Source: Isotricha intestinalis
Lineage: Eukaryota > Ciliophora > Litostomatea > Vestibuliferida > Isotrichidae
Assembly: GCA_023807065.1 (NCBI GenBank)
Contig: JAJJLU010000548.1
Location: 1-32,421 of the forward strand
Reading direction: 5' to 3'
DNA: 32,421 bases
Under the pieces are notes generated by a model. It did not search any database and was not told the DNA's origin. It worked only from the letters and a program-made list of their open reading frames with translations. A program made the translations under genes and the position numbers. Shown here in pieces: positions 8,969-17,825 of this stretch. How positions within the stretch are numbered: the stretch's first letter is position 1; the number at the start of each line of letters is the position of its first letter.

Positions 8969-10561
8969 TTACTTTCCACTTGCTTGATTTAATAAATTTT
9001 GAACTCTTTTAATTTTATCATTTATATCATTATTAGTTTTAATATCATTATTAGAAGTAATATTTTTTTTATTATTATTACTAGTACTAAAACCAGTAGA
9101 ATTCTTTTTAATATTTGAAGAAGTAATATTTTTCTTATAATTGTTGTTCGAAGCAATTTTAGGTTTTAAATAAGATTTAGAATAATTATTACTAGTATAT
9201 TTACTATTCTTATTATAATCATATTTACTATTACTTCCTTTACTTTTATTAGAATTATTAGATTTAAAAGAACTATTCCTAGAATATTTTCCTAAAGAAC
9301 TTCCTCTACTTCCTTTAGAAGAATTTGAATAAATAGAAGAAGAAGTTTTTTTATGTTTATTATTACTATAATTAGATTGAAAAGGTTTATAATTTTTTCT
9401 ATATTGATAAGAACCAAATTTATAATAGCCATTAAAAGGTTTATTTGATGAAGAAGGAATTAAATTTTTCTTTAAATAACTTTGAGAAGATTTTTTACTA
9501 AAACTACTTGTATAAGTATTATTTGCTGATCCTGTTGTATGAAAAGATCTTGTTGATTTTGGAGTTGAATTTCCATATCTATAATAATTATTTTCTCTTT
9601 TTGATCTTTGTAATTCTTTTTCTAAATTTGATAATTTTACTTTTAATGCTTTTTCATTTTCTCTATATATTTTTATTTCTTTTATTAATTTCTCCATTTC
9701 TTTATTTTTTTCACTACATTGCTTTTCAAAATCTTTTCTTGATTTTGATAACATATCTGTTGCTATTTCTAATTTTTTTTCTAAATCATTTATTTGATTT
9801 TTTGATTTATCTTTTTGATGAAAATTATTTTGTGATTCTATAAATTTAGATTCTTTTAAATCTTCTATTGATTTAAGTAACATTTTAATTTTATTTTCAC
9901 TTTGGTGTTTATATTTATTAAATTCTTCATTTAATTCTGAATAATTTTTATATATATCATCATTATTAACTGCTCCTAATTGTCTATTTTTTTCTAATAA
10001 TTTAATTTTATTTATTAAATCTATATTTTCTTTCTTTAATTTCTCATATTCAGTATAATTTACTGGAATTGTTATATCTGAAGCATGTTGTTTTTTAATA
10101 TTTTCAATTTTATTTTTTAATCTTTCTATTGTTCTTCTTAATAATTCAGTATTACCTTTTTTATCAAGATATTCAAATTGAATTGGATAAACAACTTCTT
10201 CAAATTCTTCATATCTTAATAATAAATACTTTTTAATATTATTATTATCTGAATTCTTATTTGATTTATTATTATCTTCTGATAATTGTTGAATTTCGTT
10301 AACTGAACAAAAATTTAATGATACTTTATCATTTTTTTGACTTAAAGCAGCAATTAACATTTTTGTAAATACTTCTAATGATTTATAACTTCCCATTTGT
10401 TTTGTTATTTCTGTAACAAAATTTTCATCTAGTTCTTGCTTCCAATATATATTTGTAGCTTCTTCTTCTATTGTTATAATTAACTTTGATGATATTGATT
10501 GAAGCGTTATTATGTAGTCTTTATTATCAAATTTATAATTAAATTCTAGATTGACATTCAT
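8969..10561 (-). CDS. VFL3/CCDC61 basal-body protein
   Basis: A 530-residue single-exon protein. The first 150 residues fit the XRCC4/SAS6-type head of CCDC61/VFL3: NLEFNYKFDNKDYIITL, WKQELDENFVTEITKQMGSY, FTKMLIAALSQ, and RYEEFEEVVYPIQFEYL. Residues about 150-335 are a long coiled coil. The remaining 190 or so are Ser/Asn/Lys/Tyr-rich and disordered, a likely microtubule-binding or phosphorylated tail. In other eukaryotes this protein sits at centrioles and basal bodies and sets the orientation of rootlet fibres, so it implies a ciliated cell. The head was recognised from memory of the family. The start MNVNLEF is the natural first strand of the head. Confidence 0.85.
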   Translation of the reverse strand: MNVNLEFNYKFDNKDYIITLQSISSKLIITIEEEATNIYWKQELDENFVTEITKQMGSYKSLEVFTKMLIAALSQKNDKVSLNFCSVNEIQQLSEDNNKSNKNSDNNNIKKYLLLRYEEFEEVVYPIQFEYLDKKGNTELLRRTIERLKNKIENIKKQHASDITIPVNYTEYEKLKKENIDLINKIKLLEKNRQLGAVNNDDIYKNYSELNEEFNKYKHQSENKIKMLLKSIEDLKESKFIESQNNFHQKDKSKNQINDLEKKLEIATDMLSKSRKDFEKQCSEKNKEMEKLIKEIKIYRENEKALKVKLSNLEKELQRSKRENNYYRYGNSTPKSTRSFHTTGSANNTYTSSFSKKSSQSYLKKNLIPSSSNKPFNGYYKFGSYQYRKNYKPFQSNYSNNKHKKTSSSIYSNSSKGSRGSSLGKYSRNSSFKSNNSNKSKGSNSKYDYNKNSKYTSNNYSKSYLKPKIASNNNYKKNITSSNIKKNSTGFSTSNNNKKNITSNNDIKTNNDINDKIKRVQNLLNQASGK

Positions 10562-10900
10562 TTAAATAATTTAAATCTTTTATCTAATTTAATTTTGATT
10601 TTATTTAAATTTTATAAGGGTTTTTATATATTTGTAATTTTGTTTTATAAAAGGGAAAAATATGACTTATTAAAAGAATTATATAAAATGTAATTTAATA
10701 ATAAAGAATGAATCAAGGAAAAAGTATCTTTTTGCTTAAATAAACAAAATTATCAAAAAAGAAAAAAAACATTTTTTTATAAAAATAAATTAATTTTTAA
10801 ATATAAAAAACATTAAAAAAATATTTAAAAATCCCAATTTCTAAAAGTCTAAAAAACCTCCTAAACTATGTATCAAAAAAAAAACTTAAAAAAAAAGTTA
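10562..10900. other. Intergenic with a possible C-terminal exon for the DHHC gene
   Basis: This stretch holds the VFL3 promoter side and the 3' side of the palmitoyltransferase gene. On the minus strand a potential 45-nt GT-AG intron just before the DHHC stop codon would add about 20 hydrophobic residues (RFFRLLEIGIFKYFFNVFYI). Otherwise it is AT-rich with nothing recognised. Confidence 0.3.
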
Positions 10901-11611
10901 TTACATATCAACATTAATAAGAGCAATAATAAGATAAAAAATGATAAAAAAAATACAAGAAATGAAAATATAGAAAGAAATTAAATTTCTTCTTCCAATA
11001 CATTTACTAGTCCAAGGACAATGATGATCATATCCTTCTACACAAATGCCACAATCAAAGCAATGATTAGTTTTTTTTTCAATACTAATCCAAATTTTAC
11101 AAGCACCACACCATCTAAATTTGCCTCTTGGTTCTCCAGTTTTACTTTCTAAATCATGTTTTGGAAAACCAGGATTAATTAAAGCAGTATAAGAATATGA
11201 GGAGAAGAATAATAAATATATTATTATTCCTAATATTTTATATATAAAAAGTAAATGTGACCAAAATGTATAAAAAAAGCATATGAATATTATTGATATA
11301 AATGATAAGAATCCTATAAATAATATATAATTTGGACCTAACATTATTAATGGATCTCCGTTTCTATCTCCAAAAAACGAATATGTATGTCCTATTTTTA
11401 AGTAAAAAAAATTATTTGATTTTTCTATTAATATTGGATTTATGTTTACTGATATATAATCATTAGTTTTATTTTTATTTTCTAATTCTGATTCATTTAT
11501 TAATTCTTCTTCTGTACTTATTTTTGAATATTTTGTGTCTTTTTTTGATTGTTTTGATAATTTTGTTGTTTCTGTTATTGTAAATTTTGCTTTTTGTTCT
11601 CCTTCTTCCAT
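10901..11611 (-). CDS. DHHC-type protein S-palmitoyltransferase
   Basis: A 236-residue integral membrane enzyme that attaches palmitate to cysteines of cytoplasmic proteins, probably at Golgi or surface membranes. The N-terminal 65 residues are charged and cytosolic. Two membrane spans lie at about 90-115 and 120-145. The catalytic Cys-rich domain follows with zinc-ligand cysteines and CGICVEGYDHHCPWTSKCIG, including the DHHC active site. A third span follows at once. Most family members have four spans and a short TTxE tail. Here the frame stops after span three, so either this is a short form or a small last exon has been missed (see the intergenic entry). Identity is secure. Confidence 0.9.
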   Translation of the reverse strand: MEEGEQKAKFTITETTKLSKQSKKDTKYSKISTEEELINESELENKNKTNDYISVNINPILIEKSNNFFYLKIGHTYSFFGDRNGDPLIMLGPNYILFIGFLSFISIIFICFFYTFWSHLLFIYKILGIIIYLLFFSSYSYTALINPGFPKHDLESKTGEPRGKFRWCGACKIWISIEKKTNHCFDCGICVEGYDHHCPWTSKCIGRRNLISFYIFISCIFFIIFYLIIALINVDM

Positions 11612-11816
11612 TTGGTTTTTTATTTAAAAAATTGTTTTTTGCAAGTTATTGAATTGGAATATTATTATTTAATTTATTATTTTTAAATATTAAATATATA
11701 TTTAGGTTTATATATAGTTTTTTTTCCTTATTTTATTTTAATTTTCATAGAATTTTATTTATTTTATTATTAATGATTAATTATTTTCATTAATTTATTT
11801 AAAAAATCAAAAAAAA

Positions 11817-13466
11817 ATGAGAAAAGAAATAAAATTTAAAGAAGAGGAGGAAGAAGAAGAAGATGAAGATATAGATAAAAATTCTACAAATTCAAACCCA
11901 ATAATTCGTCCGAAGCATTTAAAAAATGAATTTTCTGGGCGAATAACAAAGAAAAAAGTATTTGAAACATTTATAAAAGAGCCATTTTGGTTACCTGCAA
12001 ATTTATTTGAAGTTCTTCAAACATCATCAATAAAAGAAGATGAAGAAAGAAAAGTAAAATCTATATATACAATATTATCAATATGGAATACAATGATGGG
12101 AAGTACATTAATAAGTATGCCATATTATATATCTTTAGCAGGTATTATTCCATCAATATTAATATTATTTATTTATGGTTTAATTTCCTTTTATACTGCT
12201 AAAATTGTTGTTAAAACTGGAGGAAAAGATAATGATTATGCTGATACTGTTTTTAGATATTTTGGAAAATTTGGAAAAATTGGAAAAATTCTTCAAATTA
12301 TATTTAATTTATCTATTAATGTTGGTGCTACTTTCATTTATTTTATTATTATTAATCAAAATTTATATCCTTGTATTGCTGTTTTTTTAAATAAAGTATG
12401 TGGGTTAAATAATATTGATTCTGAAGATTTAAGACCTGATTTTTCTAGATTTTCTATTATTTATTGTGGTATTGCAATTGGAATTTTAGTTTTTCCTTTA
12501 TTAATTATGAAAGAAATGGGATTTTTAGTAAGAATAAATTCATTTGGAATTTATTTTGTTTCAGTATTAATTATATTTGTTTTGTTTAATGGATTTAAAG
12601 GATTATTCACAACAAAATATGAATTTAAATATATTAAAAATATTAAAGATATAGAACCAAGATATTTATATTTATTTGGTCCAAATCCTTCTAAATTAGC
12701 AGGAGGAGCATGTTTAGGTTTATTTGCTCATAGTGTTATTTTACCTTTATTAAAAAATAATGAAAAACAAGAAAATAATAAAAGAGATTTATTAATTGGT
12801 TATATTTTAGTTATTTTTACTTATTTAGCTGTTGGAATTCTTGGTTATATTGGTTTTTCTGCTAAAAATTTTGATGGAGATTTTAAAGATAATTGGTTTC
12901 GATTTTTTAAAGGAGATAATTATTTTATTTTGATTTTAAGATTATTAAATGTTTTTCAACTTTTATCTATTTTCCCTGTTTTAAATTATATTGTTCGAAT
13001 TCAATTTTTTGGAATATTTTTTAATAACAGTTTTCCTTCTTATTTACATATTGTAATTTTTAGTATAATATTAATTAGTTTATGTTTTTTAATCTTATAT
13101 TTTATGTATAATACATTAGGAAGCTTAATTGCTGTTATTGGAGCTACTACTGGTTTTTTTTTAATATTTTTAATCCCAATTATAGTTAATATTGTTTATT
13201 ATAGAAGAAAACATCCTCATAATTTAACTGAATTACAACATAATTTAGTTAATAAAATTGAATCTGAAGAAACTGAAATTGATAAAGCTATTAAAGATGA
13301 AATGAAAGATATTGATGATTATGGAATTTCTGAAAAACCAAAAAATATTTGTAAAGAAGCTATATTTTTTGTTACTCAAGGATTCATTATGCTTTTTGGT
13401 TTATTTACATTATTTATTCAATTTAAATCTATAAATTTCTTTAATATTGAAATAAAAGATAAATAA
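11817..13466 (+). CDS. Amino-acid transporter, AAAP/SLC38-type
   Basis: A 549-residue polytopic protein. An acidic, Glu/Asp-rich N-terminal tail of about 85 residues precedes the first span at IYTILSIWNTMMGSTLISMPYY, the hallmark first helix of amino acid/auxin permeases (N-x-x-x-G motif). About 11 hydrophobic segments can be counted. A large charged cytosolic loop lies near residues 480-515 before the last span. Likely a proton- or sodium-coupled amino-acid carrier at the plasma or vacuolar membrane. The substrate cannot be told. The gene is divergent from the DHHC gene across about 205 nt. Confidence 0.88.
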   Translation: MRKEIKFKEEEEEEEDEDIDKNSTNSNPIIRPKHLKNEFSGRITKKKVFETFIKEPFWLPANLFEVLQTSSIKEDEERKVKSIYTILSIWNTMMGSTLISMPYYISLAGIIPSILILFIYGLISFYTAKIVVKTGGKDNDYADTVFRYFGKFGKIGKILQIIFNLSINVGATFIYFIIINQNLYPCIAVFLNKVCGLNNIDSEDLRPDFSRFSIIYCGIAIGILVFPLLIMKEMGFLVRINSFGIYFVSVLIIFVLFNGFKGLFTTKYEFKYIKNIKDIEPRYLYLFGPNPSKLAGGACLGLFAHSVILPLLKNNEKQENNKRDLLIGYILVIFTYLAVGILGYIGFSAKNFDGDFKDNWFRFFKGDNYFILILRLLNVFQLLSIFPVLNYIVRIQFFGIFFNNSFPSYLHIVIFSIILISLCFLILYFMYNTLGSLIAVIGATTGFFLIFLIPIIVNIVYYRRKHPHNLTELQHNLVNKIESEETEIDKAIKDEMKDIDDYGISEKPKNICKEAIFFVTQGFIMLFGLFTLFIQFKSINFFNIEIKDK

Positions 13467-13549
13467 AGTTATTAAATAATAGATATTTAAATTATAGAAA
13501 TGTTATAAATTAAATACATTATTTTTTAAATTAATAAATTGTTAAAATA

Positions 13550-15277
13550 ATGTTATCAAGAGAAACAGAAGAAAGAATATGTAAAATATTAATGAATATA
13601 AGTGAAGCAGAATTAAAATGTGAAATAGCAAGAAAAAATTTATGTCAAACTGATAAATTTGATCCAAATAGGATTTTCAGAAAATTAGATATTAAAAAAA
13701 AAAATAATATTAATGAAAATGATATAATTGATTTTCTTCAATCAAATTCAATTTATTGTAATGAAAAAGAAGCAAAATTTTTGATAAATTTCTATGATTG
13801 TGATTTAAGTGATTCTTTAAATTATTCTGAATTTTTAAATATGATAATTGAAAATGATGATTATCCTTTAGAAAAAATAGAAAATAAACTTGATTCATCA
13901 ATTAATCTTTCTTATCAAATTGAATTTGCACTTTGTAATATTTTTGAAAGAGAAATAAATTTAATAAGAATTTTAAATAATATTCTTAATGAAATGAAAC
14001 AAAGATGGGATTTTAGTGTATTTGATATATATTATTTATTAAAAAATGAAAATAATGAAATTACAAACTTTACAATTAGTCAATTTTTAAGAAAACATAA
14101 TTTTAATTTTAATCAAGATGATATTATGAGAATATTAAAACGATTTGATGTTAATAGAGATAATCATATTACTGTAGAAGATATTCAAAAACTTTTTGGA
14201 ATAGAAACTTCTTATCCTTGTTATAAAAATCAAAAAGAAGTTAATTTTAGTAAAGAATATGATTATATTAATACTAATTATCCTCATAATATATTTACTA
14301 AAGGTAATTTTTTAACAATGTATAAAGCAAAAAAAAGTGATTTTTTAAATGAAACACTTCATAATAAAACAATGAATTTTAGTAGTTTAAATATCAGTAG
14401 TATTAATGTTAGTGCTATAGAAGAACAAAAAAATCAAAATTTATTTTCAAAAAAAAAAGTTTCAGATAATTTAACATTAACTCAAGTTCCTTTAAGGAAA
14501 AAAGTTAAAATAATAAAATATAATGAACACTTATCAGATTGTTTTAAAATGCAATATAATATAAGTTCAAATTCAGAAGATATAAATTCAGAAAGAATAG
14601 TTCAATTTTTAAAATTAATAATGAACTGTGAATTACAAATTGAAAAAGCAAAAATAGAATTAGCTAAAAGAGCTGATTTTAATATAGATGATGCTTTTAG
14701 ATATTTTGAACCAAAACATTTTGAATATATTACTGAATCAGATTTAAAATTATGTTTAGCTAAATTAAAAATAATAACAACTGATGAAGAAATTAAATTA
14801 CTTTTAATGAAATATGATTTAAATAATAATGGAGTTTATGAATTTGAAGATTTTTTTGATATGTTTGTTCCTTTTGATAGAGAATATAGAAGTTTAATTG
14901 AAAAAAGATTACCTTTACCTTTTGATGGTAAATTTAATGATGAAAAATATTTATGTGATATTTCTTTAAAATATATGAAAAATCTTTTAAATATTATGAT
15001 TAAAACTGAAAGTAAAATTGAAGATGAAAGACATAAATTAAATAGAAATTATAATTTAAATATTAGAAAATTTTTTGATCAAATTGATAAAAGTAAAAAA
15101 GGAAGTTTTGGTATTATGGATTTAAAATATTATTTTAAAGATAATGATATTGAAACTCTTCCTAAAGAAATTGATTTATTGTTTATTAGATTAGATAGAA
15201 AAAGAAAAGGACAAGTTGATTATTTTACATTTTTAATGGAAATAGTGAATAGAGTCGATAAAACTAAATCTATTTAA
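13550..15277 (+). CDS. Multi-EF-hand protein, four tandem modules
   Basis: A 575-residue protein made of about four repeats, each with a helical lead-in (for example IMNCELQIEKAKIELAKR) followed by a pair of EF-hands. Loops that can be seen include DIKKKNNINEND, DCDLSDSLNYSE, DVNRDNHITVED, DLNNNGVYEFED, DKSKKGSFGIMD and DRKRKGQVDYFT. Several lack the full set of oxygen ligands, so only some (for example the third and fifth) should bind calcium well. A Ser/Asn-rich linker of about 120 residues sits between modules two and three. Such arrays are abundant in ciliates and usually belong to cortical or axonemal structures. No enzyme domain. Specific role unknown. Confidence 0.75.
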   Translation: MLSRETEERICKILMNISEAELKCEIARKNLCQTDKFDPNRIFRKLDIKKKNNINENDIIDFLQSNSIYCNEKEAKFLINFYDCDLSDSLNYSEFLNMIIENDDYPLEKIENKLDSSINLSYQIEFALCNIFEREINLIRILNNILNEMKQRWDFSVFDIYYLLKNENNEITNFTISQFLRKHNFNFNQDDIMRILKRFDVNRDNHITVEDIQKLFGIETSYPCYKNQKEVNFSKEYDYINTNYPHNIFTKGNFLTMYKAKKSDFLNETLHNKTMNFSSLNISSINVSAIEEQKNQNLFSKKKVSDNLTLTQVPLRKKVKIIKYNEHLSDCFKMQYNISSNSEDINSERIVQFLKLIMNCELQIEKAKIELAKRADFNIDDAFRYFEPKHFEYITESDLKLCLAKLKIITTDEEIKLLLMKYDLNNNGVYEFEDFFDMFVPFDREYRSLIEKRLPLPFDGKFNDEKYLCDISLKYMKNLLNIMIKTESKIEDERHKLNRNYNLNIRKFFDQIDKSKKGSFGIMDLKYYFKDNDIETLPKEIDLLFIRLDRKRKGQVDYFTFLMEIVNRVDKTKSI

Positions 15278-15334
15278 TTTTTTTTATTTAATTAATTTTT
15301 TTAAATTTAATTTACATTTTTTTTGTTTTTGGAT

Positions 15335-15784
15335 ATGGAAAAAAATAATTTTGAAAAATTTATTAAGGAAAAAAGTCATTTTGTTTGTTCAAAATTTTTT
15401 ATTGAAAAATTTATTGATTTTTTCTTATTTGAAGGATTTGAAAAAATAAATGAAAGTGAAATTAAATTTGAATTTAAGTTTAAACCAAATCAACAATTTG
15501 CAAATTTTTTAAATATTGTTCATGGAGGGTCAATATCATTAACTTTTGATAATTTAGCTAATCTTTGTTTATATTATATTACAAATAATATTTATAGGAA
15601 TATTAATTTTTCAATATTATATAAAAACCAAGTTTTATTAAATGAAACTTATACTGTTAAAATTATATTAGAAAGAATAAAATATAAAACTATTTTTATT
15701 ACTTGTATTTTATTAAATGAAAAAAAAATAAAATGCATAGAAGCCCAAATAATTAAAGAAAAAAAGATGATAAATAAATTATAA
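15335..15784 (+). CDS. Hotdog-fold acyl-CoA thioesterase (PaaI/ACOT13-like)
   Basis: A 149-residue protein. The ATG at 15335 is the first in frame. The central motif NIVHGGSISLTFDNLANL matches the HGG...D signature of PaaI/ACOT13 hotdog thioesterases, in which the His-Gly-Gly and the helix Asp shape the active site. Later strands (VLLNETYTVKIILERIKYKTIFITCILLN) fit the same fold. It should hydrolyse an acyl-CoA as a dimer or tetramer. Length is normal for the family. There is no targeting peptide that I can see. The substrate is unknown. Confidence 0.75.
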   Translation: MEKNNFEKFIKEKSHFVCSKFFIEKFIDFFLFEGFEKINESEIKFEFKFKPNQQFANFLNIVHGGSISLTFDNLANLCLYYITNNIYRNINFSILYKNQVLLNETYTVKIILERIKYKTIFITCILLNEKKIKCIEAQIIKEKKMINKL

Positions 15785-15974
15785 AAAAAATAAAAAAACA
15801 CATGTTTAAATTTAATAAAAAAATTCTTCTAAATTCTTCCATATCTAAAATAAATTAATAATAATAATATATTGCATTTAAAAATAAAACATATATCAAA
15901 TATGATATATCAATATCATTGAATATATCAAATAATAATAATTAAAAAAACAAAAAATTTAGAAAACAATAATT

Positions 15975-17359
15975 TCACATATCATTAAATCCATTTACAA
16001 ATTCTTCAAAATCAATTTCTCCATCACCATTATCATCGAATTTATTATATAAATTTTGTAATTCTTTTTTTTCTTCATCATTTTGTGGTTTAATCATATC
16101 ACAAAATTCTTCAAAAGAGACTTTACCAGATCCATCAGTATCGTAACTTTTAAAGCATTCAAGTAATTGTTCTTTTTTAATCATTTTTCGATAATCCATT
16201 AAAGCAGAAACAAATTCAGTATAATTAACTAAACCATTTTTATCAATATCCATTTCATTAAACATATTAACAACATCATCAGCATTAATTTTTCCATCAA
16301 ATTTACATTCTTCAACTCCATTTCTTATCTCTTCCATTGATAAAACTCCATCATTATTTTCATCAATTGATTTAAATATTTCTACAAATTTTTTTGTTTC
16401 TTCATCATTTAAATGAAAATCAGTAAAATTAATAACACTTTTTTGCATTAAATTTAAATGACTATAATCTCTAATTTGTAACCAATCAACACCAATGGAT
16501 AAAATTTAGAATTAGGAGCATTATCTTTAATCCATTTATTATCCAAAATTTCTGAAGAAGAAGGTCTTTGATCCATATGAAAAAAAATACTTTTTAATAA
16601 ATCAATAGCATCTTGACTTACATTTTCGTATTCTTTATAATTTAAATCATATTTCATAGAACAAATTTTGTGTTTTAATTCTTCTTCATCACTACTATAA
16701 AAAGGAGGTTTTCCACAAAGCATAATATACATTATAACACCACAAGCCCAAATATCACATTTTTCATTATATTTCCCATTAATAACTTCAGGAGCCATAT
16801 AAAATGTTGTTCCTACTGTTCCTTTCATTGTATTATTATCACTATCAAAAACTTTATTTAAACCAAAATCTATTAATTTTACTTGTGAATCTTCTGATAT
16901 TGTACTAAATAATATATTTTCTGGTTTTAAATCACGATGACATACTCCATGTGCTTGTAAATAATTTACTGCTTGAAGTATTTGCTTTAATATCTTTGCT
17001 GCATCCTTCTCAGTATACATTTTATTCTCTTTTGCTCTCTTTGCTAATCTATCAAATAATTCTCCTCCTGTACATTCTTCCATTATTAAATATATGAAAA
17101 TATTGTCTTCAAATATATCATATAATTTTATTATGTTTGGATGATCTGTTGCTCTTAATAAATCTATTTCTGTTTTAAAAAGAGCTTTGTTTGTTAATTT
17201 ACGCTTGTTCATCTTCTTACATGCATATATGTTACCTGTTGCTAATCATTGGACTCGAAGAACGTGACCGTATATACCTTGACCTAATTCTTTTATGAAG
17301 TTGTATGAATGGTTAATATTTGCTATATGCTCACCTATAAAATGAGATTTACTTATCAT
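15975..17359 (-). pseudogene. Calcium-dependent protein kinase (CDPK) with premature TGA and a frameshift
   Basis: The ATG at 17359 starts a CDPK with FIGEHIANINHSYNFIKELGQG and an intact Gly loop. An in-frame TGA lies at 17246-17248, then LATGNIYACKKM continues in the same frame. HRDLKPEN, IDFGLN, APEV and PFYSSDEEEL follow (catalytic domain intact). Near 16493-16497 the frame changes (one base missing or two extra). The shifted frame carries the normal junction domain (VDWLQIRDYSHLNLMQKSV). It then reads four canonical EF-hands (DENNDGVLSMEE, DIDKNGLVNYTE, DTDGSGKVSFEE, DDNGDGEIDFEE) to the stop at 15975. Everything else is well conserved, so this is a very recent pseudogene, a recoded gene, or carries assembly errors. 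A 20-nt GT-AG intron could also restore frame, but would delete conserved junction residues. Confidence 0.8.
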
Positions 17360-17825
17360 TTTTCTTTTTATTTTTTTTTTATTTTTTTTAATTTTTATTA
17401 TTATTATTTAATACTTTTTTCAGGTTTTTGAAAGAATTTTTTTTTTTGACATGGAAAATTCAATTTATCAAGTTTTTAATTATTTTTAACTTCAGGAAAA
17501 ATTATTTTATTTTTAATTTTTTTTTTTTTCTGATGTATATTTAAATATTTATTTTTATTTAATGGAGTTTCTATTGTTTTTATTTGATTTTCATAATCAA
17601 ATGACTTTATGTAAAAATAGAATTATTTTCTTAAAAAATTAAAACAATTATAATAGATGATTTCTATATATTTAAATTACCAATTAACCTCATACCATCA
17701 AATGTTAAAGAAAAAATGATATAAAAAAGAATATTTAAGACAATTAAATTATTGATTAATTAACAATATATAAAAATTATAATATTAATTCGAATATAAT
17801 AAATAATAATATAACTAAAAATATT
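17360..17825. other. Intergenic between CDPK and surface-protein genes
   Basis: About 466 nt, upstream of the CDPK and downstream of the large surface-protein gene. T-rich near the CDPK start, A-rich towards the other end. No open frame, RNA gene or repeat recognised. Confidence 0.4.

Noticed and set aside
9508..9843. 111-codon plus-strand hydrophobic frame
   Set aside because: Antisense of the VFL3 coiled coil; looks like membrane spans only because Glu/Lys codons read as Phe/Leu on the other strand.
16454..16500. 20-nt intron to restore the CDPK frame
   Set aside because: It would remove conserved junction residues (WLQIR) that align with other CDPKs in the shifted frame, and it is shorter than all other introns seen here.
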